DNA of 64,000 nucleotides, taken from positions 1,116,001-1,180,000 of the forward strand of contig JACKAE010000001.1 of assembly GCA_020635205.1 (NCBI GenBank). Reading direction: 5' to 3'. The position numbers and the translations under genes are program-made. Under the pieces are notes generated by a model. The model searched no databases, was not told the DNA's origin, and worked only from the letters and a program-made list of their open reading frames with translations. Every line of letters begins with the position of its first letter. Position 1 is the stretch's first letter. Origin of the DNA: Ignavibacteria bacterium. Its GTDB lineage: Bacteria > Bacteroidota > Ignavibacteria > OLB7. This document shows positions 52,137 to 62,765 of this stretch, piece by piece.

Positions 52137-53801
52137 ATGCCGAATTCTCGTTTTCTTAAAGCCTACGTTACCGCTCTCCGCATTCTTTCGAGTTACGGTC
52201 TCTTCTTCCTCTTAAAGAAAGTTCGAGGGGAGGTTTGGGCAGAGCGGCACGTTGATGGGTGGCATCGAAAAAATGCTCGCCGATTAGTTCGAACAATTTT
52301 GGAGTTGAAAGGACTCTTCATCAAGGTTGGACAGTTAGTCAGCATCTTGACAAATTTTTTGCCGGAAGCATTTCGGCAGGAACTTGAGGAGTTGCAGGAT
52401 CGAGTGCCGCCGGGGGATTTCTCTGGAATTGCTGGTCGGATACGTACGGAGCTTGGGGCTGATCCAGAGAAGGTATTCGAAGACTTTGACAGAAGTGCGA
52501 TTGCCAGTGCGTCGTTGGCTCAAGTACACAGAGCGAAGCTGTCGGATGGGAGGGATGTTGCCGTGAAGGTACAACATGCCGACATCGAGGAGATTGCGCG
52601 ACGTGACCTGAAAACTCTCCGATCGATTCTCCGACTGGTGGAACGCCTGCTTGGCCTGCGTGGACTCGAGGAGCAATACCAGCAGCTTGAGGAGATGATT
52701 GCCGAGGAGCTGGACTTTGAGCAGGAGGGGAGGAATATGGAGATGATCGCCGCAAACTTTTCGGATGATCCACAAATCTCCTTCCCCTCGTGGATTGCTG
52801 GGTATTCTTCGCGACGAATACTGACCACAGAGTTTGTCGAAGGAGTCAAAATCTCTGACATCGCAGCTCTCAATGCTCTCGGAATCAACCGAAGCGAACT
52901 GGCCGAGCGAATTGTGGGGGCATACTGCAAGATGATTTTTGTTGATGGACTTTACCACGCCGATCCCCATCCGGGAAACATTCTCGTTCAACCTGACGGA
53001 ACGATTGTCTTCCTCGACTTCGGGGCGGTAGCACACCTTTCTCCTGAGATGAAAGCTGGTATCCCGGAGTTTTTGTTAGCTCTACTTCGACGTGATGCGG
53101 GGAAGTTACGCGAGGCGTTGAAGCGGATGGGTTTTATTGCGCGCGGACAAGACGAGAGCCGTGCGGTGGAAACCTTAGAGGAGTTCCACGAAAAGCTATT
53201 CGAGCGACTCAACTTCGAAAGTTTTACGCTCGGCGAGGTGAACCCTGAGTCGGCAATTGAAATGAAGATGGAGACCATTGCCGACTTCCAGTCGATTGAT
53301 GTCTCTCTCCGCGAGTTGACATCTGCATTTCGTGTACCCAAAGATTGGTTGATGTTAGAGCGGACAGTTTTGTTGCTCGTTGGCCTTTGCACACACCTCG
53401 ATCCCGGAATGAATCCGTTGAAGACGGTTCGTCCTTACCTCAACCGCTACGTTCTGGATAACGAGGGGGGATGGAGGGGGAAAGTTCGGTCGACACTTAG
53501 TGAGATGGCATTGGCGGCAGTTGCGCTCCCCGAAGAGTTACACAAGTTTTTAGCGAAGGCAAACAAAGGGAGGCTGGTGACCCGGGTAGAAGGGTTGCGT
53601 GAAAGTGCCGGGTTGATCTACGCTCTCGGCCACCAATTCCTCTACGCTTTTTTTACTGTTGTCGCTTCTGCGTTTGCCTACAGTAGCCACATCCGTGGTG
53701 AGGAAAACTTGCGAAGTTGGGGTATCGGTATCGCCGCATTCTTTGCCCTCGCACTTCTCGTCTCCATGGTTCGTGCTCGATCTCTCAAGAAAAGAGCCTG
53801 A
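52137..53801 (+). CDS. ABC1/UbiB family atypical kinase
   Basis: A 554-residue protein of the ABC1/AarF/UbiB protein-kinase-like family, associated with isoprenoid quinone synthesis or lipid trafficking. It has the KxGQ motif (FIKVGQLVSIL), the Ala-rich loop ASASLAQVHRA, VAVKVQ, EELDFEQEGRNME, HADPHPGNILV and the DFGA magnesium site. Two transmembrane helices are at the C terminus (about 500-520 and 530-547). The start at 52137 follows a purine-poor leader, so it is supported by the alignment of the N terminus only. Confidence 0.9.
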   Translation: MPNSRFLKAYVTALRILSSYGLFFLLKKVRGEVWAERHVDGWHRKNARRLVRTILELKGLFIKVGQLVSILTNFLPEAFRQELEELQDRVPPGDFSGIAGRIRTELGADPEKVFEDFDRSAIASASLAQVHRAKLSDGRDVAVKVQHADIEEIARRDLKTLRSILRLVERLLGLRGLEEQYQQLEEMIAEELDFEQEGRNMEMIAANFSDDPQISFPSWIAGYSSRRILTTEFVEGVKISDIAALNALGINRSELAERIVGAYCKMIFVDGLYHADPHPGNILVQPDGTIVFLDFGAVAHLSPEMKAGIPEFLLALLRRDAGKLREALKRMGFIARGQDESRAVETLEEFHEKLFERLNFESFTLGEVNPESAIEMKMETIADFQSIDVSLRELTSAFRVPKDWLMLERTVLLLVGLCTHLDPGMNPLKTVRPYLNRYVLDNEGGWRGKVRSTLSEMALAAVALPEELHKFLAKANKGRLVTRVEGLRESAGLIYALGHQFLYAFFTVVASAFAYSSHIRGEENLRSWGIGIAAFFALALLVSMVRARSLKKRA

Positions 53802-53807
53802 GTTGTC

Positions 53808-56800
53808 TTACGGAACTATCTCTATCAACCGGCTCGATGTTGTCTCTGATGTTGTTAGCTGCAACAGATAGGAGCCTGCGGGGATATCCGTTTTCCACTC
53901 GATACGGTGGACTCCGGGATCAAGAGTGCTGTTAACAAGAAGATCGATTTCTCTGCCGAGCAAGTCGTAAGCTGCCATGTGGATTTGCTCCTGCTTTTCT
54001 ACGGTGAGAATAACGGTAAGAAGACCACGTGAAGGTTGTGGATATATCTGCCACTGGGAAGCCACCTCGGTTCGGGAAGCTACAGCACTATTGATAAGAG
54101 CAGTGAAAAATCGAAGTGTGGTCTTGTTTAAGTCGCTATAAAAACCATGGTCGGCATAGACTGCAATACACTCTTCCAATACTCCCGCTTGCTGTTGGGG
54201 TGAGAGTGAGGCTATCACTGGATATTGTCCGGGCTTGTTCAGGATCGCTTCGATAAATGTCGCAGGAGATTCGGTAAGATACCCTCTCGTGTTCAGAGCA
54301 CTTTCTCTGGTAATCTCCGCGAATATCTGACGCGAAGTAGCCGTGTCAATTCCTTTGATGCGGGCAAAGCGTTGCGGATAGAGAGGTGAAGGGGAGTGGA
54401 TAGCGTACTGGCTCTTCACTCCTTGCCCGAGCAGCCATTGATAGTAATTGAACGATTCCTTGTTTACTGTTCCGGCTTCTGGATCATTTTCAGCCAAGCA
54501 AAAAATGTGAGGGGGGGGAGCGTTACTTCCACTATTTTCCGAGGGAGGAGCCGAAAAGAGTGCCGTTGCTCGATATTCCTCGGCAGATGCGAGTCCAGAG
54601 GCAAACGTTCCACCATTCCCCACACCAAGTGTAAAGAGAGGGAGCGTTCTGTTCGGAAGTTGGTCGAGAGTAACTGTTGTTGCAGCAATGTCAGGGTTTT
54701 GCAGATTAAAGGGGAAGAGCCTCCACTCCTCGCTACCGTTCTGATTCTGATCTCCGAACGCCGACTCTACTGACTCAAGGAATAAGAGTGCAAATCTTTG
54801 CTGAAGCGCATCCCGAACAAACTGGTGCTTTTCCACATCCTTCATCCAGTTCTCAGCACTTCCGTTCACATCGTGGAGGAGGGCAATCCTTCCGATTGGT
54901 TGCTCTGGTGTGATAGTTCGGATGACGACTCGGTCAAGCTCGGTCGTGACAGTGTCAACCCTATATGTAGGAAGCGTTAGCGTATCAATTACTCCTCGGA
55001 CTGTGACGTCGTGAGCAGGCATCGTCAGTGTTGTGTGCCACTCGTCTGGGATACTGAGGAGAAAGCGATCGGACGAAGATACCGGAGCCTCCCACTGGCT
55101 GAAGACTTCGTTGGAATCGAGTTCACGAGACCAGATGTGAACCGTGTCTCCCAGAGCGTAAAGTCCGGAGCCATAGCCATTCTGCACGGTGAGTTGATAT
55201 TTTTTCAGTGATCCTGGTACATCATAGTAGTAGATAGAGTCAGCATAGTTTTGCCCTCGCTCATTGAATACCAGAAAGAGCGTCCCATTGTCCCAGAAGA
55301 GCCGCTTGGTTCTGCTGCTGAGGCGATCATCACTAATAGCCTCCCACGTTCTTCCCTTATCTTCTGTTTTGAAAACTTTCTTTTGGTCGGCTACGTAGTA
55401 GATACCATCCCCGTACATAAATGCTGCTGCAGGTTGGGTAAAGTCTTTGTAGGTGATCTGTTCAACGTTCCCGTCAGTATCAACAGCAAGAAATGTTCTA
55501 TCGAATTTTCTAATCAGTACCTTGTCGCTTCCCTGAAAAAGCTCCGGGTCGGAGCCGGGAAGATCGCAGACAATTTTATGCCAGGTTTTCCCGAAGTCGG
55601 AAGAACGATAGAGACAGTGTGAGTACACATCGTCGTTAATAGTTGTCAGGAAGAGAGTTCCATTAATGTTGACAACGTTGCTTGAAACAGCCAGACGTAT
55701 TCCGTTGCTGTCCTTGGTATGAACAGTATCCCACGACCAAGCATACTCATTTAACCTGAAGAGATACCAAGCATTGGTCTTGTAGACTGGGTTAGCCGAG
55801 TCAAGAACAGGATCTATTGTAGGGGGGGGGAACTGAGACCGTACCGTATCCCAAGTCTTCCCACGGTCAAGTGAGCGATAGGTTGTGGAGTTGAAAGTGG
55901 CAACAATTACGTCACCTTCTGCTCCCCCAAGTACGGGATTTCCATCTCCACCTATAATTGGTTCCCAATGTGTGCTTCGGTTATGGTTTATCAGCAAATC
56001 CCGTGAGGAAACCAGAATGTCTCCGTGCAGAAATTTCATTTCGAGAACCGAAGCTTGTGCTCCCCCAACTTGAAGCCAGTGCTCTCCCCGGTCTGTTGAT
56101 CTATAGATACCACCCTGAGTTTTTGTCAGAGGAAAATCGTTGCGGGTGAAGGGAACATTGGAAATGAAAGTGTTGTCGAATTGGACAAATTGGTAGCTCA
56201 TGGGGGGGACTTGCCATGGTACATATTTGTTGATGCGAGGGCGTCGGTAGATTTCTTCCCAAGTGGTTCCCCGGTCGGTGGAGATTGCGATTGCTTCCGA
56301 TGTGCAGATGTGGAGGGTCTGTTCTGAAATCCAGGTATTTGCCTGGAGAATCGTATCTGGGTCAAATTTCCAGACCTCTTCCCACGACTCTCCTCGGTCT
56401 GTCGACCGGAAGATGCTTCGGTTGTTGGGCTGGGTTACGAACATTGCGTCACCGATTGTGCCAACGAAGGTGAATTGTGCAGATTTGGGCGTATGGGAAG
56501 CACTACGGACATTTGTACTCATCTTGGAGACTTGCCAGTCAGCCTTCTTGCTGAGTTGACCTCCGTTGAATAGGTAGAGTGTTGAATCTCCTATCATTCC
56601 GATCTGTGACCCCAGTTTGAAAGAGAACGTTGCCCCCTCTGTTTCTGGATATGGCTTGCTATCCCAAGTCTTCCCCTTGTCGGTGGAGTAGTATGTTCGA
56701 AATGTGGAGGTGTTAATCTGGCTGGAAGTGAGCAACAAGTTGCCATCGACAACCAGAGAGAGGCGGTTGTCTCCCGAAGGTACTCCGTTCCATGTTACTC

Positions 56801-57128
56801 CGTCGTCAGTTGAGAGGTATGTTGCTCCCCCACTGACACTTGTCAGATATGTTCCGTTTTCCCCCACAATCTTCTCGAATTGACCTTTGACCTCTGAAAC
56901 CTGCTGCCACGAATTCCCTTTGTCGGTCGAACGGAAAAGCCCATTTCCATCTATGCCAGCAAGGATCACACTCCGGCTGGATTCAACGAACAGTGCCGTA
57001 ACAAATCCGGTGTAGGGACCTTCCATCCGTTTCCATTCGGAATTGGCGGAGCCATTCTGACTCCAAGAGAGATTGCTGCTGGCGACTGCCAGTAACAAAG
57101 CCGAGAAGAGAGTTAGACGAGATGCCAT
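53808..57128 (-). CDS. Propeller protein with a nucleophile-less alpha/beta-hydrolase domain and T9SS-like tail
   Basis: A 1,106-residue secreted protein. A signal peptide (1-23) is followed by a large Asp-box/sortilin-type propeller with many STDRG-x-SW or TDKG-x-TW turns (residues about 30-640). Residues about 760-1000 look like an alpha/beta-hydrolase of the esterase/PHB-depolymerase type (IALLHDVNGSAENW, then LFTLGVGNGGTFASGLAS). In the elbow GVGNGG (835-840), Gly837 replaces the catalytic Ser of GxSxGG, so it is probably not an active hydrolase. The C-terminal domain (YPQPSRGLLTVIL, AYDLLGREIDLL, SYLLQLTTSE) is of the T9SS type. A G9 tract lies in the gene at 55822-55830. Confidence 0.82.
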   Translation of the reverse strand: MASRLTLFSALLLAVASSNLSWSQNGSANSEWKRMEGPYTGFVTALFVESSRSVILAGIDGNGLFRSTDKGNSWQQVSEVKGQFEKIVGENGTYLTSVSGGATYLSTDDGVTWNGVPSGDNRLSLVVDGNLLLTSSQINTSTFRTYYSTDKGKTWDSKPYPETEGATFSFKLGSQIGMIGDSTLYLFNGGQLSKKADWQVSKMSTNVRSASHTPKSAQFTFVGTIGDAMFVTQPNNRSIFRSTDRGESWEEVWKFDPDTILQANTWISEQTLHICTSEAIAISTDRGTTWEEIYRRPRINKYVPWQVPPMSYQFVQFDNTFISNVPFTRNDFPLTKTQGGIYRSTDRGEHWLQVGGAQASVLEMKFLHGDILVSSRDLLINHNRSTHWEPIIGGDGNPVLGGAEGDVIVATFNSTTYRSLDRGKTWDTVRSQFPPPTIDPVLDSANPVYKTNAWYLFRLNEYAWSWDTVHTKDSNGIRLAVSSNVVNINGTLFLTTINDDVYSHCLYRSSDFGKTWHKIVCDLPGSDPELFQGSDKVLIRKFDRTFLAVDTDGNVEQITYKDFTQPAAAFMYGDGIYYVADQKKVFKTEDKGRTWEAISDDRLSSRTKRLFWDNGTLFLVFNERGQNYADSIYYYDVPGSLKKYQLTVQNGYGSGLYALGDTVHIWSRELDSNEVFSQWEAPVSSSDRFLLSIPDEWHTTLTMPAHDVTVRGVIDTLTLPTYRVDTVTTELDRVVIRTITPEQPIGRIALLHDVNGSAENWMKDVEKHQFVRDALQQRFALLFLESVESAFGDQNQNGSEEWRLFPFNLQNPDIAATTVTLDQLPNRTLPLFTLGVGNGGTFASGLASAEEYRATALFSAPPSENSGSNAPPPHIFCLAENDPEAGTVNKESFNYYQWLLGQGVKSQYAIHSPSPLYPQRFARIKGIDTATSRQIFAEITRESALNTRGYLTESPATFIEAILNKPGQYPVIASLSPQQQAGVLEECIAVYADHGFYSDLNKTTLRFFTALINSAVASRTEVASQWQIYPQPSRGLLTVILTVEKQEQIHMAAYDLLGREIDLLVNSTLDPGVHRIEWKTDIPAGSYLLQLTTSETTSSRLIEIVP

Positions 57129-57356
57129 AGTGGTGACCGAAGAAAAGGAATGAGCGAGTAAATGATAGTGAAATTACGTAGCCTAATATACTAACAAGAG
57201 AGAAGAATGAAGAGGCCATGATGATTACTTTTGAAAGGACTAACGTTTCTCCCCGAACCATAGGATAGAGTTGTGCTATACGTGAAGAATATCTATGTTA
57301 CAGCACTAAATGACAGTACCCAATTCGTTCCTGTTAACCCTCTTCAGATATTCCTA

Positions 57357-59654
57357 ATGAAAAACATCCTTTGCTGGCTGCTTACGCCACGATCTAACAC
57401 TCCACGCCAGACGTTGCTTCTGACAGTTTCAATTGCTACAGTAATCACCTTGTCTCTTATTACCCCACAAATTGCTTCTGCCCAGTGGGAGTGGTTATAT
57501 CCGAAACCGCAGGGGAACAACCTCTACGATATTTTCTTCCTCGACGATACGTATGGTTGGTCAGCCGGATGGGTGGGAACAGTTGCCCGTACAACGGACG
57601 GAGGGATAACGTGGAGAGCAAAGCAGGTTCTACCCGACCAGAATTTGACCGACATCCTCTTTACAGATCGCCAGAATGGATGGCTTATAAGCAACGGATG
57701 GTTCTTCAGATCCGAGGGAACTCTCTATAAATCAACCGACGGAGGAGAGGAGTGGGAAGAAGTCGAGCTTCCAGAATCGTACAAACCAATGGAGGTCTTC
57801 TTCAGAGATCCAAATAATGGCTGGCTGGTTGGTGATGGTAGTCGGCTGCTGAAAACAACGGATGGTGGTAAAGAGTGGAGTGTGGTGGAGACAAATGCCA
57901 GGTCTCCACTCTACGCTATCTACGCACTCGATTCACAGAAAATATGGGCCGTTGGAGACAGCGTTGGGATTGTATTCTCGCCCAATGGAGGAAAGACTTG
58001 GATACAGCAGTCTCTGGTGCGGAATGGTACCCGGTTGAACAAAGTCTACATGCTGGATTCCCAATACGGGTGGGCTGTCGGATCGCGATATAGTAGCGGT
58101 TTCGAGTATGGGATTGTTTATGGAACAACAGATGGAGGATTTACTTGGAACGAACAGTACAGTGAGTATAATACCAGCTATATCGAATGGTTCTCTGACG
58201 TATACTTTAAGAACCGGGATACCGGGTGGGTTGTCGGTGCGTTGCTCACGGTAAACCAGACGACGAATGGAGGAAAAACCTGGAAGCGATTACACCACGA
58301 TGACTTCCCCAGTCTAAGCCGTTTTTTCAATCCAAAGTATGGTTGCAACGGGATGCACTTTGTGGGAAACAAGGGATGGGTTGCAAGTGATCTGGGGATC
58401 ATCTTCACGATAGAACCGGGAGAAGACTCTGTGTTGATAACAACAGCATCACAGCACATTGTGCCAGTGGATACTTCTATCATCTTCAACTCTGTGCGGT
58501 TTTACGACGCAATGAACGGTGTTGTCTTAGGACGAAAACCATACGAGAACTACAGACTGTACCGAACGTCAGATGGTGGAATAACGTTGACTGAAGTTGA
58601 CCTGAGGGATACGACGTTTCAGCTTCACAACCTCTTCTCTCTGGATCGCCAACACCTCTGGGTGGCAGGAGCAGGACGGTGCGGCCGGTCAACAGATGGT
58701 GGCGTGACGTGGAACTATGCCGAGACTGTATCGAAGGCACAGATAGACCTCTTCTTCAGCGATCAAAGTCACGGCTGGGGTCTCGCGAGTTCAATTCCAA
58801 GCAATGACACATCAGTAGTTATCAGAACTACTGATGGAGGAGCAACGTGGGATTCAGTTGCTACACTCCACACAATCACAACTTCTCTCTTCTTTCTGGA
58901 TGAACGTAGAGGATGGGTAACGGCACACCGTGATTGGGTCTATATGACTCAGGATGGAGGAGTAACGTGGGATAGTATCCGAATTACGCCCGATGGGAAA
59001 GATGAAGTAGGTCCTTTCAAAATCTATTTCGCCGATGAGTTGCATGGCTGGATTGTTGGTGGCCCTCGACTTATCATGTGGACTGAAGATGGAGGGAAGA
59101 GCTGGAACAACGCCACCATTAGCCCTGAGACCTACCAGATAATCAATCTCTACGATGTCACGTTCATCGACAGGTGGCGTGGGTGGGCTGTTGGAATATA
59201 CGGTACTGTTCTTTCGACAACCGATGGGGGAAAGAACTGGGATCTGCACGACTACTTTACTCACATGGCTCTGTGGGGTGTCCACTTTACAAGTCAAAAT
59301 CAGGGGTGGATTGTGGGGGAGAACGGTATGTTGGTCACAACGCAAAACAATGGAGGACTGTCGAGTGTGGCTGAACGGATCGGCTATGCCGATAAAGAGT
59401 CTCCTCTGTCGATCTACCCAAGTGTTGCACAGGAAGAACTAAAGGTTTCCTATGCTGTAGAGAAAGACCAGCAGGTGACAATCTATCTTGCCGACAATCT
59501 TGGGCGAAGACTACAGACTGTGATGCACACATATCAACAAGAAGGGCAATATGCTCTGCGCGTTGACCTGAAGGGACTACCAGCAGGTAATTACTATGTC
59601 GTTATGCTGTGCGATGGGAATCCAATTCAAGCGCAGCCTTTTATCTGCAAGTAA
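57357..59654 (+). CDS. YCF48/Asp-box propeller protein with T9SS-like sorting domain
   Basis: A 765-residue secreted protein. The signal sequence (residues about 20-45) ends ITPQIASAQW. The body consists of YCF48-type repeats with GWSAG or GWLVG turns and TTDGGxTW motifs (TTDGGITWRAK, STDGGEEWEEV, TTDGGKEWSVV, TTDGGKNWDLH). Residues about 685-765 make the C-terminal sorting domain (LSIYPSVAQEELKVSY, IYLADNLGRRLQTV, LKGLPAGNYYVVML). The start at 57357 is the Met before KNILCW; an earlier in-frame ATG at 57273 would push the signal peptide far from the N terminus. It faces away from the propeller-hydrolase gene; function unknown. Confidence 0.83.
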   Translation: MKNILCWLLTPRSNTPRQTLLLTVSIATVITLSLITPQIASAQWEWLYPKPQGNNLYDIFFLDDTYGWSAGWVGTVARTTDGGITWRAKQVLPDQNLTDILFTDRQNGWLISNGWFFRSEGTLYKSTDGGEEWEEVELPESYKPMEVFFRDPNNGWLVGDGSRLLKTTDGGKEWSVVETNARSPLYAIYALDSQKIWAVGDSVGIVFSPNGGKTWIQQSLVRNGTRLNKVYMLDSQYGWAVGSRYSSGFEYGIVYGTTDGGFTWNEQYSEYNTSYIEWFSDVYFKNRDTGWVVGALLTVNQTTNGGKTWKRLHHDDFPSLSRFFNPKYGCNGMHFVGNKGWVASDLGIIFTIEPGEDSVLITTASQHIVPVDTSIIFNSVRFYDAMNGVVLGRKPYENYRLYRTSDGGITLTEVDLRDTTFQLHNLFSLDRQHLWVAGAGRCGRSTDGGVTWNYAETVSKAQIDLFFSDQSHGWGLASSIPSNDTSVVIRTTDGGATWDSVATLHTITTSLFFLDERRGWVTAHRDWVYMTQDGGVTWDSIRITPDGKDEVGPFKIYFADELHGWIVGGPRLIMWTEDGGKSWNNATISPETYQIINLYDVTFIDRWRGWAVGIYGTVLSTTDGGKNWDLHDYFTHMALWGVHFTSQNQGWIVGENGMLVTTQNNGGLSSVAERIGYADKESPLSIYPSVAQEELKVSYAVEKDQQVTIYLADNLGRRLQTVMHTYQQEGQYALRVDLKGLPAGNYYVVMLCDGNPIQAQPFICK

Positions 59655-59701
59655 CATTCATCCGAATTAGAGACTTCAACGATCATCTTTCAGCCATCAA
59701 T

Positions 59702-62584
59702 ATGAGACAACCGATCATTCTTCTCTTCACCGTTCTCTTTTTCATCACTTGGTCTCTACCACAACTGTGCAGTGGACAGGAGCGATATCAATCTTCTCTC
59801 TGGATTACGAATACAAAAACAGCAGGGTTTTCCGGAGCGCATATCTCTTCCCCTGACAGTAGTGGATCAACGATTCTTGCTGGAAGTGTAGAATTAACGA
59901 ACTCGAACTATAATAAGCTTCACCTCTCAAAGATTGGTGTTGATGGCAATATCAGTTGGTCGAAGGACTTTGACATAGGTGATGTACTGTTTACTTCTGA
60001 AGTATATCAGTTGGATTCTGTGATAGCTTCTCCCGGGAGGTTGGGATCCAAAGGAATGCTCGCTCTCTACTATCCAGAAAAGGATAGCTTGCAGACGATT
60101 CGCTACAGTGACATCCGGGCGACCTTCTTGCACATCCTGCCAATCGATGGTGGGTATGTGTTGGTGGGAAATGCCTTCTCAGGTTCAACCACACAGGGAA
60201 ATGTCTACATCCTCAAAACCGATCGTGCCGGAACTCCAGTGTGGGGGAGAACACTCAGTGCACGCAACATCTCCAGAGTAAGCGACATCAAGCAGCACCC
60301 AAACGGTAATGTGATTATCGTTGGAACATCAGGACTGAATAGTATTAGCAACGATGACAATATCTTCGCACTCAGCTTTGATCTCGACGGTTACCTCCAC
60401 TGGGCGACCTTTGTTGGCGGGGAAGAAGATGAGAGATGTGCCGGATTTGCCTTCGACAATGATGACCTGATCGTTGCTGGGACAATCGAAGGATATGGCT
60501 ATGATTATGAGACTCCGGTTGTCTACCGGATGAATGCTGACGGCGAATTATTAGGGGCTACAGCTTACGAAACCTCAGGCAATGCAAATGTGGACTTTCT
60601 CAGGCAGGTTGAAGGTGGGGAGTTGGTTCTGGGGGGAATAATAGAGGATGGGGGCGGGGATCTGGACAACTTCATTGTTCGTATCCCTGTCAATATCTCC
60701 GAGACGGTGATTAATGGGTGGGGAATTGGGGGAGACAGTACCGAAACCCTTTCCTCGGTTGAACATTTTCAGGGAGATATTCTGCTGTTGGGGACTTCGC
60801 GAAGCTACGAGAGTAACCATTTTTCGGTCACAACACTGATGCGAGCCAGCGGTCAAGGGGAGGTTGGTTGCAACGATTATCCCCTCCGGTTTACTCCTGT
60901 TTCTGTTTCATCTCCAGTACTTCTTGCATCGGAGTGGATAACAAATGCAGAGTGGGAACTCTTGGAGACAAAACTTGCTGTCCGAACGTTTGCTCCTGAT
61001 ACCACAGTGCCACGTCTTGTTGTCGGGAAAATTTGCGTGGATGGAGATCTGGTACAACCACCTGCCGTCTCCACTACCGTTGAGTTTGCCCAGTTCGATA
61101 GCCTTCGGTGGCAACTCTCAATTCCCCAGATCAATGCAAACGGAACTATCTATTGTGTGGGAAATGGAACGGTTGACACCTACCGGACAATGACTGTAAT
61201 GAAGTTCGATCCTGCTGGGGTTCCTGTTGCCCACTACGCATACGGGTGGGGGGATGAGGGGCTGTCAGGGGGCTATAATCCAGTTATGGCTTTTCCCGAT
61301 GAAGAGGAGGGAATAACCTTCTTTGGAAGTAGAACAACCCGAGTACCGTGGGAAGATTCTTACAGTGTTCTCTCCTTTATGATGCGGCTCGACCCACAGG
61401 GATACCATCGCTCAACGACATACCTTTTTGAGTTTGATAGACCACAAGCAGTTGCACGCAACTCAAACGGAGGCTTTTTACTCCTCACCGACAAGCACTT
61501 GACAAGCCTTAGTGGCAGTGGCAAGGTTAACTGGGCATATATGCTTCAGGGCAAGGTTAGTGCCACTTCTGTTCGTGAACTTGCAAACAATGATCTTCTC
61601 CTTGGTGGACTCTACATCGACACAGCCAATGCCAACGCCAATTACTCGTGGCTTGCCCGATACGATTCTGCTGCCCAACCTCTCTGGTCATTTGCCCTAC
61701 GACGAGAAGGAATGGCTGCCTCAGAGAAACAGAGCGTCGCTGACGTTAGGGAGAACGAGGATGGAGATATTCTTTTCTGTGGCGAGAGTGGAGAGCGAAT
61801 GTGTGTTGGAAAGGTGCGAGGAGATGGAAGTCTACTCTGGTTCCGGACTTATGAAGGGGTGTCTGATGATCTGGCAACTCAAATCTTTCCGCTTGGCGAT
61901 GGTGGAGGAATTGTGTTCGGTGATAGGGTCTTCTTCCGTTTTGATTCATCCGGTACAGTTCTCTGGACAAAAGGACTCTGGGATCTGTTGCTGGGGGGAG
62001 CTGCACAAAACAGCGATCGATCCTTTACAATAGTTGGAGACTTTAGCTGTCCGCGCAAATACAACTACGGCAGACTTACCTACGTTGCTAAACTTGACAC
62101 CAATGGAATGGGGGGAGGGCAACCCTTCACTGTCGGGCTTCACGCAGAGTCCCCCCCTTTCCTTCAGGTCGATACGGTTCCTCTTCTCTGGCAGTTAGAT
62201 ACTGTCCCATCCTATGACTTGCAAAATCCGGGTGAGGATGCAGTTGGCTTTGCTGCCAATGCCAACTGCAGTTTGTTTGATACGCTCTCAGCCATCTCAG
62301 GAAGGACTACGATTGTGCCCCACCTTCTCGTAGAACCCAATTGTCTTGTCTCAGGTGGTTTTGTTTATCTCCGATTTTCCGGGGAAGCCGTTCGCACAGC
62401 TTCTCCATCGGTTTCTCTGCTCAATAGCAGAGGGCAATTCCAGCCAGTAGAATACAGAGTAATTGGAGAACAGGGGGGAGAGACGTTGATAGAGGTGGAT
62501 ACTAAAGATCTGCCAAGTGGACTCTATTTTATTAGAGTTGGTGAGAGAGAACATTCCTCGTGGGAGAAGCTATTGATCTATTGA
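59702..62584 (+). CDS. Large secreted repeat protein with T9SS-like sorting domain
   Basis: A 960-residue exported protein. The signal peptide covers residues 1-25 (ending LCSGQ). The body holds propeller-like repeats with GGYVLVGN, GNVIIVGTSG and GDILFCGESG, typical of 'delta-60/SBBP-like' secreted proteins in this phylum. The tail (VSLLNSRGQFQPVEYRV, VDTKDLPSGLYFIRV, WEKLLIY) matches T9SS-type C-terminal domains. The start is the Met before RQPIILL at 59702. It lies 47 bp after the YCF48-type gene, so the two may be co-transcribed. Confidence 0.82.
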   Translation: MRQPIILLFTVLFFITWSLPQLCSGQERYQSSLWITNTKTAGFSGAHISSPDSSGSTILAGSVELTNSNYNKLHLSKIGVDGNISWSKDFDIGDVLFTSEVYQLDSVIASPGRLGSKGMLALYYPEKDSLQTIRYSDIRATFLHILPIDGGYVLVGNAFSGSTTQGNVYILKTDRAGTPVWGRTLSARNISRVSDIKQHPNGNVIIVGTSGLNSISNDDNIFALSFDLDGYLHWATFVGGEEDERCAGFAFDNDDLIVAGTIEGYGYDYETPVVYRMNADGELLGATAYETSGNANVDFLRQVEGGELVLGGIIEDGGGDLDNFIVRIPVNISETVINGWGIGGDSTETLSSVEHFQGDILLLGTSRSYESNHFSVTTLMRASGQGEVGCNDYPLRFTPVSVSSPVLLASEWITNAEWELLETKLAVRTFAPDTTVPRLVVGKICVDGDLVQPPAVSTTVEFAQFDSLRWQLSIPQINANGTIYCVGNGTVDTYRTMTVMKFDPAGVPVAHYAYGWGDEGLSGGYNPVMAFPDEEEGITFFGSRTTRVPWEDSYSVLSFMMRLDPQGYHRSTTYLFEFDRPQAVARNSNGGFLLLTDKHLTSLSGSGKVNWAYMLQGKVSATSVRELANNDLLLGGLYIDTANANANYSWLARYDSAAQPLWSFALRREGMAASEKQSVADVRENEDGDILFCGESGERMCVGKVRGDGSLLWFRTYEGVSDDLATQIFPLGDGGGIVFGDRVFFRFDSSGTVLWTKGLWDLLLGGAAQNSDRSFTIVGDFSCPRKYNYGRLTYVAKLDTNGMGGGQPFTVGLHAESPPFLQVDTVPLLWQLDTVPSYDLQNPGEDAVGFAANANCSLFDTLSAISGRTTIVPHLLVEPNCLVSGGFVYLRFSGEAVRTASPSVSLLNSRGQFQPVEYRVIGEQGGETLIEVDTKDLPSGLYFIRVGEREHSSWEKLLIY

Positions 62585-62765
62585 GGGTGATGTTCGTGAA
62601 CATCTATCTATAGTCAGTTTGTAGAATAGAGGAACGTGATGCAGGTGCTCTGCTCGATAGAATACTCCGCAGTCCGCGCAGCTTGGCTTTCACCGTCGGC
62701 TAACGGGAAATTGCTGCTGAATGGCTGTGGAATATGTTCTTAGGGTAATGAGTGTATTTCTGCCT

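Noticed and set aside
23126..52670. Avoidance of CTCGAG as a sign of long-term restriction
   Set aside because: At least seven sites were seen by eye (for example 23126, 23795, 36028, 42735, 44016, 51887, 52665), so no strong depletion can be claimed without a proper count.
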